This document shows positions 59,128-64,000 of a stretch of DNA of 64,000 bases, one piece after another. The stretch is from JBDHTS01 sp044221445 (GTDB taxonomy: Bacteria; Pseudomonadota; Alphaproteobacteria; Micavibrionales; Micavibrionaceae), in NCBI GenBank assembly GCA_044221445.1, contig JBGAPF010000007.1:1-64000 (forward strand), written 5' to 3'. The notes beneath the pieces were generated by a model, which did no database searches, had not been told where the DNA came from, and worked only from the letters and a program-made list of their open reading frames with translations. The translations under genes and the position numbers were made by a program. How positions within the stretch are numbered: position 1 is the stretch's first letter; each line of letters opens with the position of its first letter.

Positions 59128-61437
59128 ATGGCCAATTCATCCCGGAACCTCCGAGCGGAGGAAGACGTCCTATTTTTCGACTGGATCAGGCAGTTTCGGG
59201 ATCTGGTGGCGGCCGCGCCGCTTGATGCGGAGCTGTTGCCGGTTTCGCTGGATGGCCAGCCGGAAACGGCTATCCGGAGATATTTCGATGAGCGAGCTCT
59301 TGAGGCCATTACCCAGGTTTTTGCGGACCTCATCCACGGCCGCCCTATGGATTCCATCCGCTTCGACCTTCATCACGATCTGGTGCGGATGTGGAATGGA
59401 AACATCTCTGCCCAGGATGCCCGCCAGGCGCTGATCCGTCAGGCGTACGTGACGACCGAGGCGATAGAAAGCGGCAAGAGACTGGGCAGCATGCCGGTAT
59501 TCATGCGCGAACTTATGGATGCGACGGATTCTAAATCTTTTGAAAAGCTGAAATCCGCCTGGGATAAAATTCTGGAATGCACGGGTTACCTTCATCTGGG
59601 CACCCTTTCCCTTCATGCAGTTAGAAAGGCCGGCGGCATGCGCGCCACTTTTGCAAGGCATGCGGGCAATCTCGCGGAATGCGCGCATCCTGAAACATCG
59701 CCAAGCGCGCAATCCGCCTTTCAGGTAGCCAGTGGAAGCAGCCATGATCGCCTCAGGTCGATCGCCCAGAAGCTGGAAACCATAAATTTTCCGGGTAACA
59801 TCCAGGAGGTCGTCCTGACAGAGCTGCGCCAGATCAGCCAGATGCCACCGACGCAAAATGAGTTCAATCTGGGGCTTTCCTTTCTGGACCGCCTGGCCGC
59901 GCTGCCGTGGGGCAAGCCTTCCGTCCCGGCCATCGACATCGGCAAGGTCCGCGGCATCCTGGATGAAAACCATTTCGGGATGGACGCCGTAAAAACCGCC
60001 ATCGTGCAGCTTCTGGCGGTCCAGCAACTGTCAGGGAAAACCAACGGCACCATCCTGTGCCTGGCCGGGCCGCCGGGGATCGGCAAGACATCGCTCGGCG
60101 CCTCTATTGCCCGGGCCACGGGACGGCAGTTCCAGCGCATAGCGCTCGGCGGTATCGCCGATGCCAGCGAAATCCGCGGGCATCGCAGGACTTATACCAA
60201 CTCCATGCCCGGTAAAATCATGGAAGCCATAAAGAAGGCGGGTACGGTGCATGCGGTTTTCATGCTGGATGAAGTGGACAAGCTCACGGCCGGAAGCCCG
60301 CAGGGCGACCCGCAGGCAGCGCTTCTCGAAGTGCTGGATCCCGAACAGAACGATGCTTTCCATGATTCGTATTTCGGCATTCCTTACGACCTGTCCGGCA
60401 TCCTGTTCATCTGCACGGCGAACGACCCGGATAATATCCCCGGCCCGCTGAAGGACAGGATGAAAGTCATCCAACTTGACGGATATACAAGAAGCCAGAA
60501 GTTCCATATCGCGAGACAGCATCTTGTGCCGAAATTAATCAAGGCCGTGGGTTTCAAGGACGGGCAGGTCAGCATCACCGACGATGCGATCGGGGAGGTC
60601 ATCGGTCATTGCGTCGAGCCCGGCGTCAGAAACATGGAGCGTGCCATCAAAGACATCTGTGCGGCCGCCGCGGTCGAAGTAGCCAGCGGCGCGTCAGAAG
60701 TCCGCATCACGGCAGAGAATATCGGATCCTATTATACGATCCCGCCCGTATACGATACCCTTAGCCGGGAAGATCAAGTAGGTTCGGTCAACGGCCTGAC
60801 CGCCAGTTCGCGTGGCGGCAAAGTGCTTCCTATAGAAACCGTCGTCATGCCCGGAAACAATTTCGACATAGCGGCCACCGGCAATCTCAAGCTCGTCATC
60901 AAGGAGTCCATCAGCGTCGCCCATAGCTGGGTCCTGAGGAACGCGGCGGCGCTTGGCATAGACGTGGCGGAACTGAACAAAAAGCAGGTCCATATCCATG
61001 CCGGCAGCACGCCGAAGGACGGGCCTTCGGCCGGCGTGACGGCCTTGGCCAGCATCGTATCGGCCCTGACCAACATCCCTGCCCGCGCGGATACGGCCAT
61101 GACGGGCGAAATCGGACTGTTGGGGCAGGTCCTGCCTATCGGCGGACTGGACCAGAAGCTTGAGGCGGCGTCGGCCGCAGGTATCAAAAGGGTAATCGTC
61201 CCAGAAAGCAACCGGCACGACGTGGATTCCCTGCCTGCCGGAACGCTGGAAGATCTTGGACTGGAGATCATTTATGTCCGCACTGTCAGGGAAGTCCTGG
61301 AACACGCTTTGACTGCAAATCCCTGGAAAATATCGGCGCCCGCTCTGACACTGCCGACAACAGGGCTTATTACAGCGGACGCAACGATACCGTCTGTTCA
61401 AGCCCCGGCCTTCGCTGCTATATCTGGTCCGGGATAA
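59128..61437 (+). CDS. Lon-type ATP-dependent protease with atypical N-terminus
   Basis: The 769-residue protein has the Lon AAA+ module with Walker A GPPGIGKT (314-321), Walker B FMLDEVDK (378-385), the sensor region ICTANDPDNIPGPLKDRM and the VRNMERAI motif. A Lon protease domain follows with the catalytic dyad Ser634 (PKDGPSAGV) and Lys677 (GLDQKLEAA), 43 residues apart as in canonical Lon. The first 200 residues, however, lack the LON (PUA-like) substrate-binding domain and its usual LPLLPLRD start, so substrate selection probably differs. It could be a second Lon beside a housekeeping copy elsewhere. It is divergent from ssb with a 178-base gap. Confidence 0.88.
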   Translation: MANSSRNLRAEEDVLFFDWIRQFRDLVAAAPLDAELLPVSLDGQPETAIRRYFDERALEAITQVFADLIHGRPMDSIRFDLHHDLVRMWNGNISAQDARQALIRQAYVTTEAIESGKRLGSMPVFMRELMDATDSKSFEKLKSAWDKILECTGYLHLGTLSLHAVRKAGGMRATFARHAGNLAECAHPETSPSAQSAFQVASGSSHDRLRSIAQKLETINFPGNIQEVVLTELRQISQMPPTQNEFNLGLSFLDRLAALPWGKPSVPAIDIGKVRGILDENHFGMDAVKTAIVQLLAVQQLSGKTNGTILCLAGPPGIGKTSLGASIARATGRQFQRIALGGIADASEIRGHRRTYTNSMPGKIMEAIKKAGTVHAVFMLDEVDKLTAGSPQGDPQAALLEVLDPEQNDAFHDSYFGIPYDLSGILFICTANDPDNIPGPLKDRMKVIQLDGYTRSQKFHIARQHLVPKLIKAVGFKDGQVSITDDAIGEVIGHCVEPGVRNMERAIKDICAAAAVEVASGASEVRITAENIGSYYTIPPVYDTLSREDQVGSVNGLTASSRGGKVLPIETVVMPGNNFDIAATGNLKLVIKESISVAHSWVLRNAAALGIDVAELNKKQVHIHAGSTPKDGPSAGVTALASIVSALTNIPARADTAMTGEIGLLGQVLPIGGLDQKLEAASAAGIKRVIVPESNRHDVDSLPAGTLEDLGLEIIYVRTVREVLEHALTANPWKISAPALTLPTTGLITADATIPSVQAPAFAAISGPG

Positions 61438-61455
61438 ATTCCGAAAGACCGGTGC

Positions 61456-62244
61456 ATGCGGCCTGCCCTCGACAGTGAAATGACCGACGACCGCACAGAT
61501 GGGGCGCGGATCGGCGTGATCGGATGTGCCGGGCGCGTGGGGCGACTGGTGACGGACGAGGTTCTGTCAGGGACCTGGGGCGAAAAGGTCAGCCTGGCCG
61601 GAGGAACGGTCAGAACTATGGCGGAAGCGCCGCAAGGCTTTTTCACGACGGACGATCCGGAGACGTTGTTTGCCCGCGCCGATGTGCTGGTCGATTTTAC
61701 CCTGCCCGACACTACGGCCAGGATGGTGTGGCTGGCGGCCAAGCACCACATTCCCTATGTCATCGGCACGACCGGCCTGAGCGATGCGCAGGAACAGGAA
61801 ATCCACGATGCCGCGAAAGAGACGTCCATTGTCTATGCGGCGAACATGAGCGTGGGGGTCACTCTTCTGGCCGCGCTGGTGGAACAGGCGGCTTCGCGGC
61901 TGGGCGTAGACTGGGACGCCGAGATCCTGGAAACGCATCACAGGCACAAGACGGACGCCCCCTCCGGCACGGCGCTGATGCTGGGCCGCGCCACGGGCCG
62001 CGAACCGTTCGTGACGGAACGTGGCGGCAAACGAGAGAAAGGCGGCGTGGGTTTCGCCGTCCGCCGCGGCGGCGACGTGGTGGGCGAGCATACGGTCGGG
62101 TTTTACGGCGCCGGAGAACGCGTCGAACTCTCCCACACCGCCACCGACCGCCGCCTGTTCGCGCGCGGTGCGGTCAGGGCGGCGCTGTGGGCCGTAAAGC
62201 AGAAGCCCGGTCTTTATTCCATGCGGGACGTCCTGGGGATTTAG
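61456..62244 (+). CDS. dapB: 4-hydroxy-tetrahydrodipicolinate reductase
   Basis: DapB reduces hydroxytetrahydrodipicolinate with NAD(P)H in the lysine and diaminopimelate pathway. The 262-residue protein has the nucleotide motif IGVIGCAGRVGRL, FTLPDTTARM, GTTGLSDAQE, and the active-site ILETHHRHKTDAPSGTALML. The start is either 61456 or the Met at 61480 (MTDDRTDGARIG). Neither has a strong ribosome site. It lies 18 bases after the Lon-type gene and may be read from its transcript. A large inverted repeat follows its stop. Confidence 0.93.
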   Translation: MRPALDSEMTDDRTDGARIGVIGCAGRVGRLVTDEVLSGTWGEKVSLAGGTVRTMAEAPQGFFTTDDPETLFARADVLVDFTLPDTTARMVWLAAKHHIPYVIGTTGLSDAQEQEIHDAAKETSIVYAANMSVGVTLLAALVEQAASRLGVDWDAEILETHHRHKTDAPSGTALMLGRATGREPFVTERGGKREKGGVGFAVRRGGDVVGEHTVGFYGAGERVELSHTATDRRLFARGAVRAALWAVKQKPGLYSMRDVLGI

Positions 62245-62266
62245 AGCGCTTCATAAAAATATTGTT

Positions 62267-62353
62267 ATCCCGCAGCGCAGCGGAGGGATCTACGTCAGTA
62301 CCGATTATACTCGAGGCGGATAGGGTTTAGATCCCTCCGCTGCGCTGCGGGAT
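62267..62353. repeat. Long perfect inverted repeat between dapB and ada
   Basis: A 24-base left arm (62267-62290, starting ATCCCGCAGCGCAGC) and its exact reverse complement (62330-62353) flank a 39-base centre; two further inner base pairs extend the stem. It has no T-run. The arms look like the dispersed palindromes found after convergent genes in alphaproteobacteria, and it may also act as a bidirectional terminator. Confidence 0.85.
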
Positions 62354-62366
62354 GACAGAAGAAGTA

Positions 62367-63236
62367 TCAGGCGGATTTAAGCAGCGGCAGGGACGTTTCA
62401 TTCGTCATCCCTTCCAGGCCCAGGATCATCTTCTTGCGCGGACTGCCCCAGCCGTAATTGTTTACGATGCCGGTGGCCTGGATCACGCGGTGGCAGGGAA
62501 TGAGCAACGAGACCGGGTTCGCGCCGACCGCGTTGCCGACGGCGCGGGACGCGCTGGGGCGGCCCAGCTGCGTAGCGATATCCTTGTAACTGACCGTCGC
62601 GCCGGTGGGGATTTTCAGCAAAGCCTGCCAGACCTGGAGCTGCAAATTTGTGCCGTGCAGGTCGAGGATGATCCTGCGCTTCGCATCGCCCTGCCTCTGC
62701 CAGATCCGCAGGATGGACGCGGCGTTTTCGGCTGTCGCGCTGCTGTCCTCGTTGAACGCCGCCCGGGGGAAATGCGCGCGCATCCGCTCCAGCGGGCGGG
62801 TCCGTTCGGCATCGACCAGAAAACCCAGGTAACAGACGCCCCTGGCTGTTTGCGCCACCAGCATCGCGCCAAGCGGCGTGGGATGGAAGCCGTAGACAAT
62901 CTCCAGCCCCTGCCCCCGCTTCTGCACCTCGCCGGGCGTCGCGGCCTCGATGGTAACGAACAGATCGTGCAGGCGGCCATTGCCGGACAGGCCTGCACCG
63001 TACGCGGCTTCCAGAGTCGGCACGCCCTGCAGCAATAAATCACGGGCATGGGTCAGACTCATATACTGGACGAGCCTCTTCGGGCTGATCCCGACCTTTT
63101 CGCGAAACAATTTCTGAAAATGGCTGGGGTCGTATCCCGCCCGCCGCGCCAGTGCGTCCAGATCCGGCTGTTCGGTATAATGCGCAACCAGCCAGTCTAT
63201 CGTTTCGGCAATGATTTTATCGGTAAAGTCATTCAT
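62367..63236 (-). CDS. Ada-type regulator and methylated-DNA-cysteine methyltransferase
   Basis: This 289-residue protein joins an N-terminal AraC-type helix-turn-helix (DPSHFQKLFREKVGISPKRLVQYM) to a C-terminal O6-methylguanine-DNA methyltransferase with the active-site LLIPCHRVIQATG and the DNA-binding ASRAVGNAVGANP helix. The N-terminal zinc domain of E. coli Ada, which repairs phosphotriesters and triggers activation, is missing. So it probably repairs O6-methylguanine and may regulate genes by another signal. It is an ordinary AraC/MGMT fusion found in many proteobacteria. Confidence 0.9.
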   Translation of the reverse strand: MNDFTDKIIAETIDWLVAHYTEQPDLDALARRAGYDPSHFQKLFREKVGISPKRLVQYMSLTHARDLLLQGVPTLEAAYGAGLSGNGRLHDLFVTIEAATPGEVQKRGQGLEIVYGFHPTPLGAMLVAQTARGVCYLGFLVDAERTRPLERMRAHFPRAAFNEDSSATAENAASILRIWQRQGDAKRRIILDLHGTNLQLQVWQALLKIPTGATVSYKDIATQLGRPSASRAVGNAVGANPVSLLIPCHRVIQATGIVNNYGWGSPRKKMILGLEGMTNETSLPLLKSA

Positions 63237-63298
63237 GACCGGCAGGATAGCCCCTCATATGGCTGACGCCAATCCGGTTTCTGGCATTACAGGCGGCT

Positions 63299-63922
63299 TT
63301 ATCGCAGATTCAGAACGGAGGGAGAAAAATTCCTCTCCGCGACAAGGGTGGAATAATAGTCCTGGGGTTCAAAATCGGTGGCGTATTCGTGAACAAGGAC
63401 CGTTCTCTTTCCTGCCTTGTTGAAATTTTCCAGGGACAGGTAAACTTTTTTGTCTTTGCCCCATTCCCGGGTCAGCACATAACCGGGACCACTGAGTATT
63501 ATGCTGACGTCCGTATATCGTTCTGTAACACCTTTGTCATTTTCCGAGACGGACATGATCAAATTGTCGCCCATAAATAAAAGATCGCCCGAAGCATCGT
63601 ACCAATCGCCGGGAATGGCGTCGACATGCCGGCATTTCAGATCTTTTACGACAGTTCCGTAGGAATCATCGTTTTTATCCATGAGACCCTGTATTTTGCA
63701 GCTGCAAAAGGAATACGTCGCGGAATCCAACATGCCTTTTTCAGCGACGTAAGAAGAGTTGCCCGAAGCGTCGACAGGGCCTTTTTTTTCCCAGAGCGTC
63801 ATTAAACGTATATTGGCCTCGTTATAAACTTCGACATCGTAACGCACCCGATCCGACGCCTGCGCTGCGGCGGCGGCAAATATGCCGAGAACTGCCAGGG
63901 ATTTCGTTATCGCAGGGTTCAT
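63299..63922 (-). CDS. Exported protein of unknown function, 207 residues
   Basis: The protein starts with a signal peptide (KSLAVLGIFAAAAAQA, cut before SDRV) and continues as a mature beta-rich chain. It has a Cys pair in YSFCSCKIQG and a third Cys at KCRHVD, so a disulphide is likely. Family not recognised; the composition resembles the neighbouring genes. Only its promoter region and about 80 more bases lie before the window ends. It is probably periplasmic. Confidence 0.6.
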   Translation of the reverse strand: MNPAITKSLAVLGIFAAAAAQASDRVRYDVEVYNEANIRLMTLWEKKGPVDASGNSSYVAEKGMLDSATYSFCSCKIQGLMDKNDDSYGTVVKDLKCRHVDAIPGDWYDASGDLLFMGDNLIMSVSENDKGVTERYTDVSIILSGPGYVLTREWGKDKKVYLSLENFNKAGKRTVLVHEYATDFEPQDYYSTLVAERNFSPSVLNLR

Positions 63923-63962
63923 AGCGATCAGTTGAACCGTTGAGGCGGTTCAAAGGAAGACA

Positions 63963-64000
63963 ATGCCGCCGCATGCGCTGCCTGCTGCCGATTATATGCG
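63963..64000 (+). CDS. Possible start of a gene cut by the window edge
   Basis: An ATG at 63963 preceded by AGGAAG about 5 bases upstream opens a frame (MPPHALPAADYM) that runs off the window. Too little is visible to judge whether it is coding or to name it; the divergent exported-protein gene starts 40 bases away. Confidence 0.3.
   Translation, partial: MPPHALPAADYM

Noticed and set aside
58950..59357. Extended SSB with 136 more N-terminal residues
   Set aside because: The extension is antisense to the Lon-type gene start, and the family start MAGSVNK has its own ribosome site at 58949.

Overview
The window is a 64 kb stretch of ordinary bacterial chromosome, moderately GC-rich by eye, and almost certainly from an alphaproteobacterium. 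The evidence is the gene order ftsB-like/pdhA/pdhB/pdhC with a lipoyl domain fused to the E1-beta subunit, the tpiA-secG-pyrG-kdsA-eno backbone, the trpG-trpD-trpC-lexA block with a GAAC-N7-GAAC SOS box, a DUF1192 gene beside a quinone oxidoreductase, and sdhE near recG and mfd. kdsA shows a KDO-type lipopolysaccharide, and fabA/fabB show anaerobic-type unsaturated fatty acid synthesis. The exact order cannot be fixed from sequence alone. No prophage, insertion sequence, CRISPR array or rRNA was seen.

Layout. 1-4.6 kb: the 3' end of smc, facing a fabA-fabB-fabI operon. 4.7-10.1 kb: an alpha/beta hydrolase, then the pyruvate dehydrogenase operon (pdhA, pdhB, a small unknown gene, pdhC) and an FtsB/DivIC-like gene. 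10.3-19.4 kb: eno, a secreted kexin-like RTX protease, kdsA, a flavin amine oxidase on the other strand, then pyrG, secG and tpiA. 19.5-27.2 kb: a PpiD-like foldase overlapping trpE, a convergent polysaccharide deacetylase, then trpG-trpD-trpC and lexA under its own SOS-box promoter. 27.5-29.5 kb: a YmdB-type phosphoesterase, a small unknown gene and 5-formyltetrahydrofolate cyclo-ligase, preceded by a 6S RNA. 29.6-34.7 kb: trxB, a LysR regulator, a likely small RNA and two patatin-like phospholipases. 34.7-46.6 kb: aspartate aminotransferase, an AmgK-like kinase, small unknown genes, mfd, guaC, an AT-rich orphan gene, a DUF1192 gene, quinone oxidoreductase, glyoxalase II, a SET-domain protein and sdhE. 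46.6-55.4 kb: sodC, recG, a DUF502 membrane protein, tRNA-Lys, coaD, two small exported proteins, a frameshifted acetyltransferase and gyrA. 55.8-64 kb: a 713-residue orphan protein, a DUF2059 protein, ssb, a Lon-type protease with an unusual N-terminus, dapB, an Ada-type repair protein and an exported orphan.

Most genes are housekeeping: membrane lipid and LPS precursors, pyruvate entry into the TCA cycle, tryptophan and lysine synthesis, DNA repair (mfd, recG, lexA, ssb, ada) and folding. The accessory content sits as single insertions in this conserved backbone. The points most worth following are an approximately 140 bp palindromic element inside the pdhC coding sequence, a second perfect 24 bp inverted repeat between dapB and ada, the patatin pair with an upstream small-RNA candidate, the AT-rich orphan at 43.4 kb, the 713-residue orphan, and the Lon paralogue that lacks a recognisable LON substrate-binding domain.
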